DNA of 64,000 nucleotides from DCFW01 sp963790715 (lineage in GTDB: Bacteria > Bacteroidota > Bacteroidia > Bacteroidales > Bacteroidaceae). This document shows positions 27,074 through 37,238 of the stretch, piece after piece (the first letter of the stretch is position 1; every line of letters starts with the position of its first letter). Both the position numbers and the translations under genes were made by a program. Below the pieces are notes generated by a model. It was not told the origin of the DNA. It did not search any database and saw nothing but the letters and a program-made list of their open reading frames with translations. The stretch lies in assembly GCA_963790715.1 (NCBI GenBank), contig CAWBPN010000018.1, positions 992,001 through 1,056,000 of the forward strand. The letters run 5' to 3'.

Positions 27074-27463
27074 ATGAATGCAAAAGAAAAAATTATTTTA
27101 GAATACCCATTAAAATCAACTTCACTCGACGTTATATGGAATGCTATCAGCACTCCAAGCGGACTGGAATACTGGTTTGCCGAGAAGGTGGTTGACAATG
27201 GCAAAAATATAACTTTCATCTGGGGTAAAACAGACCAACGGGATGCTGTAGTAACGGCTTTTCGCCAAGGTGTGTTTATTCGCTTCAGATGGTTGGATGT
27301 CGACGATAAGAAAGAATATATGGAGTTCAGGCTTAATTACAATGAACTCACCGATGAATATGAATTGATCGTTACCGACTTTGTCGAGCCTGAAGAAAAA
27401 GAAGATATGAAAAGCCTTTGGAACTCGCAAGTTGAAACGCTTCGACGCGGTAATGGACTATAA
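27074..27463 (+). CDS. START-like domain protein
   Basis: A 129-residue cytoplasmic protein of the SRPBCC/AHSA1-like fold: KIILEYPLKSTSLDVIWNAISTPSGLEYWFA is the family's first strand and helix pair, and DFVEPEEKEDMKSLWNSQVETLRR is the closing helix. In Bacteroidetes this protein is commonly found next to the LptF/G-like permease gene, as here, but its ligand is not known. It is separated from the permease by 94 bases containing a likely promoter. Confidence 0.8.
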   Translation: MNAKEKIILEYPLKSTSLDVIWNAISTPSGLEYWFAEKVVDNGKNITFIWGKTDQRDAVVTAFRQGVFIRFRWLDVDDKKEYMEFRLNYNELTDEYELIVTDFVEPEEKEDMKSLWNSQVETLRRGNGL

Positions 27464-27520
27464 ACTTACCTTTTTTGCTCTTTTGTAAGATTTTATAATG
27501 GTTTATTTCCACATTTTGCG

Positions 27521-27528
27521 TATTTTTG
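27521..27528 (+). promoter_or_regulatory. Candidate -7 box for the lptF/G-ribBA unit
   Basis: TATTTTTG matches TAnnTTTG and lies 30 bases before the permease start. The -33 box is not clear. Confidence 0.4.
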
Positions 27529-27557
27529 CATCTTGATAAAATAATCATACTGAAAGA

Positions 27558-29465
27558 ATGTTAGGCATCAAAAAATTGAATTTATTCATAATAAGAAATT
27601 TCTTCTTATTATTTATCGCCACTTTTTTCATTTGCTTGTTTATCTATATCATGCAATTCTTGTGGATGTATATTGATGATTTGGTAGGTAAGGGATTGAG
27701 TCTTAATATATTAGCAAAATTCTTTTGGTATGCTTCGTTGACAATGGTGCCCATGGCATTACCGTTGGCCATTCTGCTTGCCGCACTAATGTCTTTCGGT
27801 AATATGGGCGAACAAATGGAATTGCTGGCAATGAAAGCTGCCGGCATCAGCCTGTTCAGAACAATGGCTCCGTTGATAGTAACTTCAATGATGTTAGGCG
27901 GTATGTCGTTCTATTTTCAAAACGTAATCGGCCCGAATGCTCAAATTAAGCTTTGGACGCTTATTTTCTCAATGCGACAGAAAAGCCCGGAGTTGGATAT
28001 TCCGGAAGGACAATTCTATAACCAAATAGAAGGTTATAATCTGTTTGTAAACAAAAAGAACAAAAATACCGGAGAACTGTATAATGTGATGATTTATAAT
28101 TTTGCCGACGGTTTCGATAACGCGCATATCATTGTGGCCGACTCTGCAAAATTGGAAATGACTGCCGATAAAAAGTACTTGCGATTGCATCTTTTCGGTG
28201 GCGAACAGTTTGAAAACCTGCAGTCGCAATCCTCAGGAATATCGGCAATGAACGGCGCACTGCAAAACACTCCTTACAGGCGTGAAACATTTCAGCAAAA
28301 GCACGTGATAATCAACTTCAATGCCAACTTCAGCATGATAAGTTCAGGCTTTATGAGTTCTGCATACCAAAGCAAGAATATGATGCAAATACAAAGTTGC
28401 ATCGATTCCATGCACGCTAAAGTTGACAGTGCCGGCAGAGTACTGTATAAACAGGCAATGATGTCTACATACGCTCCGATACAGTTGACAAAAGCCGATA
28501 CGATAAAAGCTATGCACAGTAAGGTGAAAGCTATCAATGCCGACAGCGTCATTGAGCTGAAGCCTATTGCTGACAGGAGTAGGATTTACGGACAGGCATC
28601 GATGGATGCCGGGTCGCAGGATTGGGATTTTAAGGGCGTAACTCAGGCGGATACGCAAGATAATATAACAAGATATACCATGGAATGGCACAGAAGGATT
28701 GCTTTATCCCTTGCCTGCGTGGTATTTTTCTTTATCGGTGCGCCATTGGGAGGTATTATACGCAAAGGAGGATTAGGCATGCCGGTTGTCATATCGGTAT
28801 TGTTCTTCATCTTCTATTACGTTGTGGACACGGCAGGATATAAAGCCGCGAAAACCGGAGCCTGGCCTCCGGTTTTGGGAATGTGGATCAGTACTTTGGT
28901 GCTTGCGCCTATAGGTGTTTTCCTGACATATAAATCGAACAACGATTCGGTGATATTGAATGCGGACATATATCGCAAAGCTCTGCGCATATTCTTCGGC
29001 TATAGGGTAACCCGTAAGATGTTTATGAAAGAGGTGGTTATCGAAACTCCGGATTATGATAAACTGAAAACCGATTTATCCGATTTATCCGTTGAATGTG
29101 AAACATACGGAAAGAAAATGCACTTGTTGCGTTTGCCTAATTATGTTCGGCTCTTTCTGATGAATGGAAAAGATAAGGAACTTGTGGAGATTGACCGAAA
29201 GATGGAAGATATTATCGAAGAAATATCCAATTGCCAAAACGCCAAAGTGCTTGACGGAGCGAATAAGTTTCCTGTTTTGTCGATGACCGCTCACCGTAGT
29301 CCTTGGCGCCGTAGAGGCTGGAACGTGGTTACCGGCGCATTATTGCCTTTCGGTATATTCTTTTATATCAGAATTTGCGGTTTCAGATTTCGATTGTATC
29401 GTGATCTAAGGCAAACAATAAGGACTTGTAAAGATTTGCAAGAACGCATTAATGAGTATATTTAA
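27558..29465 (+). CDS. LptF/LptG family permease (YjgP/YjgQ)
   Basis: A 635-residue inner-membrane protein of the family that extracts lipopolysaccharide and passes it to the periplasmic bridge. Three hydrophobic segments lie in residues 8-120, a large periplasmic domain in about 130-380, and three more segments in 388-480, followed by a cytoplasmic tail with a further hydrophobic stretch (VVTGALLPFGIFFYIRI). The length is greater than the proteobacterial proteins (about 360), because the periplasmic domain and tail are extended, as is usual in Bacteroidetes. LptF and LptG cannot be told apart here. Confidence 0.88.
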   Translation: MLGIKKLNLFIIRNFFLLFIATFFICLFIYIMQFLWMYIDDLVGKGLSLNILAKFFWYASLTMVPMALPLAILLAALMSFGNMGEQMELLAMKAAGISLFRTMAPLIVTSMMLGGMSFYFQNVIGPNAQIKLWTLIFSMRQKSPELDIPEGQFYNQIEGYNLFVNKKNKNTGELYNVMIYNFADGFDNAHIIVADSAKLEMTADKKYLRLHLFGGEQFENLQSQSSGISAMNGALQNTPYRRETFQQKHVIINFNANFSMISSGFMSSAYQSKNMMQIQSCIDSMHAKVDSAGRVLYKQAMMSTYAPIQLTKADTIKAMHSKVKAINADSVIELKPIADRSRIYGQASMDAGSQDWDFKGVTQADTQDNITRYTMEWHRRIALSLACVVFFFIGAPLGGIIRKGGLGMPVVISVLFFIFYYVVDTAGYKAAKTGAWPPVLGMWISTLVLAPIGVFLTYKSNNDSVILNADIYRKALRIFFGYRVTRKMFMKEVVIETPDYDKLKTDLSDLSVECETYGKKMHLLRLPNYVRLFLMNGKDKELVEIDRKMEDIIEEISNCQNAKVLDGANKFPVLSMTAHRSPWRRRGWNVVTGALLPFGIFFYIRICGFRFRLYRDLRQTIRTCKDLQERINEYI

Positions 29466-29477
29466 AAAGATTAGGTT

Positions 29478-30695
29478 ATGGAAAATATAAAATTAGATTC
29501 AATAGAAAGTGCAATAGCCGACTTTAAGGAAGGTAATTTTCTTGTTGTGGTTGATGATGAAGACCGTGAGAACGAAGGCGATTTGATAATTGCCGCTGAG
29601 AAAATCACACCAGAGAAAGTAAACTTCATGCTTGAGCATGCACGTGGCGTGCTGTGCGCTCCTATCACATTATCGCGTTGCGAAGAGTTGAACTTGTCCC
29701 ACCAGGTGGAAGAAAACACTTCGGCCTTGGGCACTCCGTTCACCGTCACCGTTGATAAACTGGAAGGTTGCACCACAGGCGTTTCGGCTCACGACCGCGC
29801 TGCTACCATAAAGGCATTGGCCGACCCTAAGTCCACACCGCAAACATTCGGGCGACCGGGTCACATAAATCCTTTATATGCACAGGACAAAGGCGTGATA
29901 CGTCGTGCGGGACACACCGAAGCAGTAGTGGATATGGCTCGCCTTGCAGGACTTTATCCGGCAGGTGCACTTATGGAGATAATGAACAGTGACGGTACGA
30001 TGGCTCGTCTGCCGCAATTGCGCGAAATGGCCGACCAGTACGGATTCAAACTTATATCTATTCGCGACATCATTTCCTACCGCTTAAGAACGGAATCATT
30101 GGTGGAAAAAGGCTATGAAGCCGACTTACCTACCGAATACGGACACTTCCACATCATTCCTTTCCGCCAGAAAAGCAACGGAGTGGAACACATTGCAATA
30201 TTTAAGGGCACGTGGCAGCCTGATGAACCAATACTTGTAAGGGTACATTCGTCATGTGCAACCGGTGACATCCTGGGTAGCATGCGTTGCGACTGCGGTG
30301 AACAACTGCACAAAGCCATGCAGATGATAGAAGAGGAAGGCAAGGGTGTATTGGTGTATCTGATGCAGGAAGGTCGCGGTATCGGTTTGATGAATAAAAT
30401 ACATGCATACACCTTGCAGGAAAAAGGAATGGATACGGTGGATGCAAATATACATTTAGGTTTCCAGCCTGATGAGCGCGATTATGGCGTGGGTGCACAA
30501 ATATTGAGCGCACTGGGTGTGCACAAGATGCGGCTTATGTCAAACAACCCCGTAAAACGTGTGGGATTGGAAGCTTATGGATTGGAAATCGTTGAGAACG
30601 TTCCTATAGAAATAAAACCCAACAAATACGATGCTTTTTACTTGAAAACCAAAAAGGAGCGTATGGGACACAATTTACATATAAGCAAATTATAA
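29478..30695 (+). CDS. ribBA: Bifunctional dihydroxybutanone phosphate synthase/GTP cyclohydrolase II
   Basis: It supplies both precursors of riboflavin. The RibB half (residues 1-205) has DDEDRENEGDLIIAAEKI; the RibA half (from about 210) has HSSCATGDILGSMRCDCG, giving the zinc ligands C-x10-C-x-C, and the GRGIGLMNKI block. The length of 405 is normal for the fusion. It starts 13 bases after the permease gene and precedes the aminotransferase by 20 bases. ribD is encoded separately at 9.9 kb. Confidence 0.97.
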   Translation: MENIKLDSIESAIADFKEGNFLVVVDDEDRENEGDLIIAAEKITPEKVNFMLEHARGVLCAPITLSRCEELNLSHQVEENTSALGTPFTVTVDKLEGCTTGVSAHDRAATIKALADPKSTPQTFGRPGHINPLYAQDKGVIRRAGHTEAVVDMARLAGLYPAGALMEIMNSDGTMARLPQLREMADQYGFKLISIRDIISYRLRTESLVEKGYEADLPTEYGHFHIIPFRQKSNGVEHIAIFKGTWQPDEPILVRVHSSCATGDILGSMRCDCGEQLHKAMQMIEEEGKGVLVYLMQEGRGIGLMNKIHAYTLQEKGMDTVDANIHLGFQPDERDYGVGAQILSALGVHKMRLMSNNPVKRVGLEAYGLEIVENVPIEIKPNKYDAFYLKTKKERMGHNLHISKL

Positions 30696-30715
30696 GATAA
30701 ATAAATATAAGAGCT

Positions 30716-31909
30716 ATGAATCAATTGTCTGATCGTTTAAACAATTTGCAGCCATCAGCCACATTGGCGATGTCGCAAAAAAGCTCCGAGCTGAAAGCTA
30801 AAGGAGTTGATGTAATTAACTTGAGCGTTGGTGAACCTGATTTCTTCACACCGGATGCTATTAAGAAAGCGGCACAAAAAGCCATTGACGATAACTTCTC
30901 GTTCTATTCTCCTGTTCCCGGATACATGTCGTTGCGAAAAGCTATCAGCAATAAACTGAAAAACGAAAACGGACTTGATTATGCTCCGGAACAAATTATA
31001 TGCTCCAATGGTGCCAAACAATCTGTGTGCAATACAGTATTGAGCATTATAAATCCGGATGACGAAGTGATTATCCCCGCTCCTTATTGGGTAAGTTATG
31101 AACAAATGGTAATTCTTGCCGACGGCAAACCGGTTATTGTAAAATGTGGAATCGACCAGGACTTCAAAATGACTCCCGCTCAATTGGAAGCTGCCATAAC
31201 ACCGAAGACCAAGGCCTTGATACTTTGTTCGCCGAGTAATCCTACCGGAAGTATTTACAGCAAGGAAGAACTGAAGGGGTTGGTTGATGTGCTGGTTAAG
31301 TATCCTGACATCATAGTCATTGCCGACGAAATATACGAACATATTAATTATATAGGTGGTCACCAAAGCATAGCACAGTTCCCAGAGATAAAAGAGCGTG
31401 TTGCGCTAATCAACGGCGTTTCTAAAGCATACGCCATGACAGGTTGGAGACTTGGTTTTCTGGCCGGTCCGTTGTGGTTAGTGAAAGCTTGTAACAAATT
31501 ACAGGGACAATATACATCCGGTCCTTCAAGCATTGCACAAAAGGCAGCCGAAGCAGCTTATACAATGGATCAGGCTCCGGTGGAAGAGATGCGTAAGGCT
31601 TTCGAACGCCGTCGTGATTTAGTGTTGAAGTTGGTTGCCGACATTCCCGGTTTGAAATGCCGTAAACCTGCCGGAGCATTCTATGTATTCCCCGAATGCA
31701 AGTCGTACTATGGCAAGAGTTGTGGCGCCCGTAAGATAAACAACTCACAGGATATGGCCGTATATCTTCTTGAAGAAGCACATGTTGCCTGCGTTGGAGG
31801 TTCGGCTTTCGGCGATGACGACTGCATACGTATGTCATACGCCACCAGCGACGAAAACCTGAAAGAGGCTTTCAAACGCATCAAAGAGAAATTGACATTA
31901 TTGAAATAA
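30716..31909 (+). CDS. Class I/II pyridoxal-phosphate aminotransferase (aspartate aminotransferase type)
   Basis: A 397-residue fold type I aminotransferase, probably acting on aspartate and oxoglutarate. The PLP lysine is in NGVSKAYAMTGWRLGF near residue 240; NPTGSIYS and IVIADEIYEHINY bind cofactor and hold the ring. The N-terminal INLSVGEPDFFTP block is that of subgroup I-gamma enzymes. It lies between ribBA and mutS on one strand with gaps of about 20 bases, suggesting one transcript. Confidence 0.92.
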   Translation: MNQLSDRLNNLQPSATLAMSQKSSELKAKGVDVINLSVGEPDFFTPDAIKKAAQKAIDDNFSFYSPVPGYMSLRKAISNKLKNENGLDYAPEQIICSNGAKQSVCNTVLSIINPDDEVIIPAPYWVSYEQMVILADGKPVIVKCGIDQDFKMTPAQLEAAITPKTKALILCSPSNPTGSIYSKEELKGLVDVLVKYPDIIVIADEIYEHINYIGGHQSIAQFPEIKERVALINGVSKAYAMTGWRLGFLAGPLWLVKACNKLQGQYTSGPSSIAQKAAEAAYTMDQAPVEEMRKAFERRRDLVLKLVADIPGLKCRKPAGAFYVFPECKSYYGKSCGARKINNSQDMAVYLLEEAHVACVGGSAFGDDDCIRMSYATSDENLKEAFKRIKEKLTLLK

Positions 31910-31933
31910 TATAAATAAAACAGAGGAAACGCA

Positions 31934-34543
31934 TTGAAAGACGAATCGGTTTTGACGCCGATGATGAAACAGTTTTATGACCTCAAGAAGAAATATCCTG
32001 ATGCCATAATGCTGTTCAGATGCGGCGATTTTTACGAAACGTATCAGGAAGATGCCGTAGAGGCATCGGAAATTCTGGGTATTACGCTTACCAAACGCTC
32101 GAACAATGGCAGCAAAGACAAAGTTCCGCAAATGGCAGGTTTCCCTTACCATGCGCTTGATACTTACCTTCCCAAACTCGTGAGAGCAGGGAAGCGGGTG
32201 GCTATTTGCGACCAATTGGAAGACCCGAAAACCACCAAAAAGCTTGTCAAGCGCGGAATAACCGAGTTGGTGACGCCGGGAGTATCAATCAATGACACTA
32301 TCCTCAATTACAAAGAAAACAACTTCGTCTCTGCCGTACATTTCGGAAAGAGCATTTGCGGAATAGCTTTTCTGGATATTTCAACCGGGGAGTTCCTGAC
32401 GGCCGAAGGCGATTTTGAATATATCGACAAACTGTTAAGTAGCTTTGCTCCAAAGGAAGTGCTGTTCGAACGAGGGAAGAAAAACTTGTTTGAAGAGCAT
32501 TTCGGAACAAAGTATTATACTTATGAACTGGACGACTGGGTTTTCAATGAAACATCATCGGAAGAAAGGTTATTAAAGCATTTCGGTACAAAAAACCTTA
32601 AGGGGTTCGGCGTGGAACATCTGAAGGCCGGAATAACTGCCGCAGGTGCCATACTGGAATATATGAACATGACCCAGCACACCCACTTGCAACATATCAC
32701 CACACTATCGCGCATTGAAGAAGACCGCTATGTACGCCTTGACAGGTTTACGGTACGCAGTCTGGAACTTATCAACAGCATGAACGAAGGAGGTTCAAGC
32801 CTGCTTGATGTTATTGACAAGACTATCAGTCCGATGGGTGCACGTATGCTGAAACGTTGGATGCTGTTCCCGTTGAAAAACGAAAAGCAAATAAACTCAC
32901 GCCTGGATGTGGTGGAATATTTCTTTAAGAATCCTGACTTTAAAGAAAAGATAGAAGACCAACTTCATCTGATAGGCGACTTGGAACGTATCATCTCAAA
33001 GGTGGCTGCCGGACGCGTCAATCCGCGTGAAGTGGTACAACTGAAGTTGGCTTTGTACGCCGTTGAGGAGATAAAGAAGTTATGCTCACAAGCAGATGAA
33101 CAAAGTCTGAAAAACATTGCCGACCAACTAAACGGCTGTGAGACTATTCGCGACCGTATAGAAAAAGAAGTAATGGATGATGCTCCGATGCTTGTGAGCA
33201 AAGGAAGGATTATTCGCGACGGAGTGAATGACGAATTGGACGAACTTCGGCGTATATCATACAACGGCAAGGATTACCTGATGCAAATACAGCAGCGGGA
33301 GAGTGAACGTACAGGTATACCGTCGCTGAAAATAAGTTACAATAATGTGTTCGGCTATTATCTGGAAGTACGAAACACCTATAATGATAAAGTGCCGGCC
33401 GACTGGGTACGCAAGCAAACATTGGTAAATGCGGAGCGCTATATCACTCAGGAACTTAAGGAGTACGAAGAGAAGATACTTGGAGCGGAAGACCGCATAT
33501 CAATAATAGAGGTGGAGCTATACAACGATTTGGTACAGTCTATAAACGAATACATACCGCAAATACAAATAAATGCCACACAAATAGCAAGGCTTGACTG
33601 CCTTCATTCATTTGCAACGGCTTCGGCCGTACACAAATATATCCGTCCCGTTATTGCGTCGGATGATGTGCTTGATATAAAGCAAGGTCGCCATCCCGTT
33701 ATTGAAACTCAATTGCCGATTGACGACCCGTATATCGCCAATGATGTTGAGCTGGATACCGACAAGCAGCAAATACTGATGATTACCGGTCCTAACATGG
33801 CAGGTAAGTCGGCACTGCTTCGCCAGACAGCCCTGATTACGCTTATGGCGCAGATCGGTTGCTTTGTACCGGCAGAAAGTGCACACGTTGGATTGGTGGA
33901 TAAGATATTTACACGTGTAGGTGCAAGCGACAACATATCAATGGGAGAATCCACATTTATGGTGGAGATGAATGAAGCGGCAAACATATTAAATAATGTG
34001 ACGCCGCACAGTTTAGTCTTGTTCGATGAATTGGGGCGCGGAACTTCCACTTACGACGGCATTTCCATTGCATGGGCCATAGTGGAATATCTGCATGAGA
34101 ATCCGAAGGCACGGGCACGCACATTGTTTGCCACGCATTACCACGAACTTAATGAGATGGAGAAGAACTTTTCACGCATTAAGAACTACAATGTGAGCGT
34201 GAAGGAAGTTGACAATAAGGTAATCTTTCTGCGCAAGCTGCAAAGGGGAGGCAGTGAACATTCTTTCGGTATACATGTGGCACAAATAGCAGGAATGCCT
34301 AAGAGCATTGTGAAGCGTGCCGATGAAGTACTTCACCAATTGGAGGCAAACAATACGAATGACGGCGCAAAGAAAGTGAAGATAGGCAAGCAAGAAGGCA
34401 TTCAATTAAGTTTCTTTCAGTTGGAAGACCCTGTGCTTTGTCAGATACGCGACGAGTTTCTTCATATGGACATCAATTCGCTTACACCTATTGAGGCTCT
34501 GAACAAGCTTAATGATATAAAGAAAATCATAAAAGGGAAATAG
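31934..34543 (+). CDS. mutS: DNA mismatch repair protein MutS
   Basis: MutS recognises mismatches and starts their repair. The N-terminal mismatch-binding motif appears as FRCGDFYET near residue 37. The ATPase P-loop TGPNMAGKS is at 618-626, followed by LVLFDELGRGTSTYDG. The length is 869. The start is a TTG at 31934 (then KDESVLTPMMKQF); the next ATG is only nine codons downstream and would remove residues that are normally present, so TTG is preferred. Confidence 0.96.
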   Translation: MKDESVLTPMMKQFYDLKKKYPDAIMLFRCGDFYETYQEDAVEASEILGITLTKRSNNGSKDKVPQMAGFPYHALDTYLPKLVRAGKRVAICDQLEDPKTTKKLVKRGITELVTPGVSINDTILNYKENNFVSAVHFGKSICGIAFLDISTGEFLTAEGDFEYIDKLLSSFAPKEVLFERGKKNLFEEHFGTKYYTYELDDWVFNETSSEERLLKHFGTKNLKGFGVEHLKAGITAAGAILEYMNMTQHTHLQHITTLSRIEEDRYVRLDRFTVRSLELINSMNEGGSSLLDVIDKTISPMGARMLKRWMLFPLKNEKQINSRLDVVEYFFKNPDFKEKIEDQLHLIGDLERIISKVAAGRVNPREVVQLKLALYAVEEIKKLCSQADEQSLKNIADQLNGCETIRDRIEKEVMDDAPMLVSKGRIIRDGVNDELDELRRISYNGKDYLMQIQQRESERTGIPSLKISYNNVFGYYLEVRNTYNDKVPADWVRKQTLVNAERYITQELKEYEEKILGAEDRISIIEVELYNDLVQSINEYIPQIQINATQIARLDCLHSFATASAVHKYIRPVIASDDVLDIKQGRHPVIETQLPIDDPYIANDVELDTDKQQILMITGPNMAGKSALLRQTALITLMAQIGCFVPAESAHVGLVDKIFTRVGASDNISMGESTFMVEMNEAANILNNVTPHSLVLFDELGRGTSTYDGISIAWAIVEYLHENPKARARTLFATHYHELNEMEKNFSRIKNYNVSVKEVDNKVIFLRKLQRGGSEHSFGIHVAQIAGMPKSIVKRADEVLHQLEANNTNDGAKKVKIGKQEGIQLSFFQLEDPVLCQIRDEFLHMDINSLTPIEALNKLNDIKKIIKGK

Positions 34544-34566
34544 TTAACAATTAAAATTTAATACCA

Positions 34567-35367
34567 ATGTCAAAGTTATTTGATACCTGTAATAAGAAAT
34601 TACGCCTTTATACAGGATTAACCGTTTCATTACGTCACTTCTTCTTTTTAAGCAAATATTTCAAACTGAAAAAAGACCGTGCTTTGCTTGAAAGCCAACG
34701 CAAAGACACTGACGAATACTTTAAAGTAACAAAATTGTTTCCATGTTACGAAGATATATCGGCAAAAGCCGGCGGAGGTAAGGGTATTTACTTTTTTCAG
34801 GATTTGTATGTGGCTCAACGCATATTCAGAAACAATCCTGTACGCCATGTCGACATTGGTAGCAGAATAGACGGGTTTGTGTCTCATGTGGCAGCATACA
34901 GAGATATAGACGTAGCCGACATACGGCCGTTGGAAGATATTATTCCTAATGTTCATTTCATTCAGGCCGACCTTATGAAACGTGACGGATTGGAAAAAGA
35001 ATGCACCGATTCCATTTCCTCACTGCATGCCCTTGAGCATTTTGGGCTAGGGCGTTATGGAGATACAATCAATTATAACGGTTATTTGCTTGGATTCAAA
35101 AATATTACTTATATGCTTAAACTCGGCGGCAAGTTTTATTTCTCTGTACCTTTAGGTGAACAACGAATAGAATTTCATGCACACAGAGTATTTTCATTAT
35201 CATATTTATTGAAGTTGGTTTCCGAAGATTATGAAGTAGACCATTTCTCTTTCATAGATGATAAAGGATATTTGCACGCCGATGTAAAGATTGATGATGA
35301 TATGATTAAAACAAATTGCGGTTGCCACTACGGTTGCGCGGTATTTGAATTAACCAAGCGTTCATAA
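34567..35367 (+). CDS. DUF268 family protein (methyltransferase-like)
   Basis: A 266-residue protein of the DUF268 family. VRHVDIGSRIDGFVSHVA near residue 97 resembles a SAM-binding first loop, and SISSLHALEHFGLGRYGD near 155 and LKLGGKFYFSVPLGEQRIEFHAHRVFS near 195 are its other conserved blocks. Members often sit in surface-polysaccharide clusters, which fits its neighbours here, but no activity is established. Its stop codon overlaps that of the convergent fucosyltransferase by six bases. Confidence 0.8.
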   Translation: MSKLFDTCNKKLRLYTGLTVSLRHFFFLSKYFKLKKDRALLESQRKDTDEYFKVTKLFPCYEDISAKAGGGKGIYFFQDLYVAQRIFRNNPVRHVDIGSRIDGFVSHVAAYRDIDVADIRPLEDIIPNVHFIQADLMKRDGLEKECTDSISSLHALEHFGLGRYGDTINYNGYLLGFKNITYMLKLGGKFYFSVPLGEQRIEFHAHRVFSLSYLLKLVSEDYEVDHFSFIDDKGYLHADVKIDDDMIKTNCGCHYGCAVFELTKRS

Positions 35368-36228
35368 AAGCATCCAGTCTGCCAGCTGTATTTTTCCGCT
35401 TGGCAAATTAGTCCATAGTTTGGGGGCAATAATCAATTTATTTTGATGAGCATTGAGGTAAGCGCTCCACCAGCTGAATGTGCTGTTGGCTATAATTTGG
35501 TGTGTGCAATTGGACATTAACTGCATGTCGATGTATGCTTTTGTTCCGTTGTTACCGGTAACGATGTTGTATCGACAGTCTTTTATCAACGGAACAATAT
35601 TAGCCTTGCACCATTCAATATCATTGGAGAAGATGAAAAAGACAGGATGCGTAACTTTATTCATAATATAGGTAATGGCAGACTTGTAGTAAGACAAATC
35701 GCATATATCTTTATATGCACTTACATTCAGGAAATCACCGCGACGAATGTGTATGGAAACGGAATTGGTAGATGTTATCCGTTGCAGCAATTCGGAATTA
35801 ACCGGGTCTGTTATAGGTGCAAAAGTGAAATCTTTAGCGAGTTCGTTATGGAGTTCGTGGAAATAAGCCTCGTTTTGCCAATATCCCTGATAATAAGTAT
35901 TACCTATGGTTTGAAACGCACCTGTATCGTAATTGCTGAATCCTTTTTCCAAATATTCGCTCTTGCGGGTGAAGTGTTGTCTGGCATGATAAGCCAACTT
36001 GTAGTGATATGTTGGTACTGTCACTTTGCACAAATCAAAAAACGAAGCTTTGGGGAAGGAAATGCTGAAGACCCTGTCAAGCTCATACCCGTTATGCACG
36101 TAATAGCCGTTGAAAAGACTACTATCCATCTTTATCGTTTCATCGGGGAAATGACGTTTCAGAGCTAAACAAAAAGCATACTGAAACATTTGGTTACCCA
36201 ATCCTCCTATGACTCTGACTATTTTCAT
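35362..36228 (-). CDS. Alpha-1,2-fucosyltransferase family protein (GT11)
   Basis: A 288-residue glycosyltransferase of family 11. The N-terminus KIVRVIGGLGNQMFQYAFCLAL is diagnostic, and the GDP-fucose-binding motif SIHIRRGDFL is near residue 155; IANSTFSWWSAYLN near the C-terminus is also characteristic. It would add fucose to a surface glycan. The gene starts directly behind the GT2 gene with no gap, and is last in the metG-flippase-GT2-GT11 run. Confidence 0.92.
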   Translation of the reverse strand: MKIVRVIGGLGNQMFQYAFCLALKRHFPDETIKMDSSLFNGYYVHNGYELDRVFSISFPKASFFDLCKVTVPTYHYKLAYHARQHFTRKSEYLEKGFSNYDTGAFQTIGNTYYQGYWQNEAYFHELHNELAKDFTFAPITDPVNSELLQRITSTNSVSIHIRRGDFLNVSAYKDICDLSYYKSAITYIMNKVTHPVFFIFSNDIEWCKANIVPLIKDCRYNIVTGNNGTKAYIDMQLMSNCTHQIIANSTFSWWSAYLNAHQNKLIIAPKLWTNLPSGKIQLADWMLL

Positions 36229-37236
36229 TTATACTCGTGGTAAAGGAATAAAGAACGAAACAGCAGCACGTCCCAAGCTCATAAACTTCATAAATAAATG
36301 TTTGATACTTTTACCCTGTTTCTGCCTGTTGAGCAAATCATCCTGATCCATCTTTTTGATGTCGTCTACGGTTAAACCGGGATAAAAAAGAAGAATGCGT
36401 TGATACGTTTCGGATTCCTTGCTCTTGTCGTCATGTAATTTATAATATCTGATTAATCCGAAAACAATATTGGTGGCAGCTTTACGAAGATTATTGAAAA
36501 CCGTTTCATTATCTTTGAAATGGTCCATCAACAACTCACGTACATGCAATGTCATATTCAATTGTCTGTCACTTTGCATTTCACTGAAAATACCCGCGCT
36601 ATGCTTGCGATAAACCGCCATTGGCTTGCTAAAATAATATATCTTCCCTCTTTCGGCATTCAACATATGAATGGCATAATCGCATAAACTTATTTCCTCA
36701 AGCCATTTGGGCAATTCGTCGTAATATTTACGGAATAAACAGGATGAATTGGTTATATAACAACTCTTTGATAAATCGGCAACATCCGAAACCACCTTAT
36801 TAAACCCTTTTCCGTTCGACAGACTTTTTATTCCTTTTCCTTCGTAATAATTGATAACTCGATGAAAGCATTCCGAAAAATCGGTATGGCTATCCATAAA
36901 GTCGGTCATCTTTTGCAATTTAAGTTTATCCGTCCAATAATCGTCACCGTCGCAAATAGCGATGTATTGTCCCTTGCAATATTTGTAGCAATCCATAGTA
37001 TTGCGCTGCAAGCCGTAATTCGGATTATGATGAACCAGTGTAATGGCTTCTGGATATTGTTCGGCATAACGTTGGCATACTTCCAACGTGTTGTCCGTGC
37101 TGCAATCCTCACCTATAACCAGTTGCACCCGATATTTTGTTTGTTGGCTTAGTACTCCCTTAATTGCCGTTTCAACATATCTGCCAATATTATATGCCAA
37201 CATAATAACGCTGACCTTTACTTTTTCCTTCTCCAT
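36229..37236 (-). CDS. Glycosyltransferase family 2
   Basis: A 335-residue GT-A fold transferase: KVSVIMLAYNIGRYVETAIKG at the start, GEDCSTDNT for nucleotide binding, and CDGDDYWTD holding the DxD metal site near residue 96. The C-terminal third is helical and basic. Donor and acceptor cannot be deduced. It starts two bases after the flippase stop codon, consistent with translational coupling. Confidence 0.92.
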   Translation of the reverse strand: MEKEKVKVSVIMLAYNIGRYVETAIKGVLSQQTKYRVQLVIGEDCSTDNTLEVCQRYAEQYPEAITLVHHNPNYGLQRNTMDCYKYCKGQYIAICDGDDYWTDKLKLQKMTDFMDSHTDFSECFHRVINYYEGKGIKSLSNGKGFNKVVSDVADLSKSCYITNSSCLFRKYYDELPKWLEEISLCDYAIHMLNAERGKIYYFSKPMAVYRKHSAGIFSEMQSDRQLNMTLHVRELLMDHFKDNETVFNNLRKAATNIVFGLIRYYKLHDDKSKESETYQRILLFYPGLTVDDIKKMDQDDLLNRQKQGKSIKHLFMKFMSLGRAAVSFFIPLPRV

Positions 37237-37238
37237 TT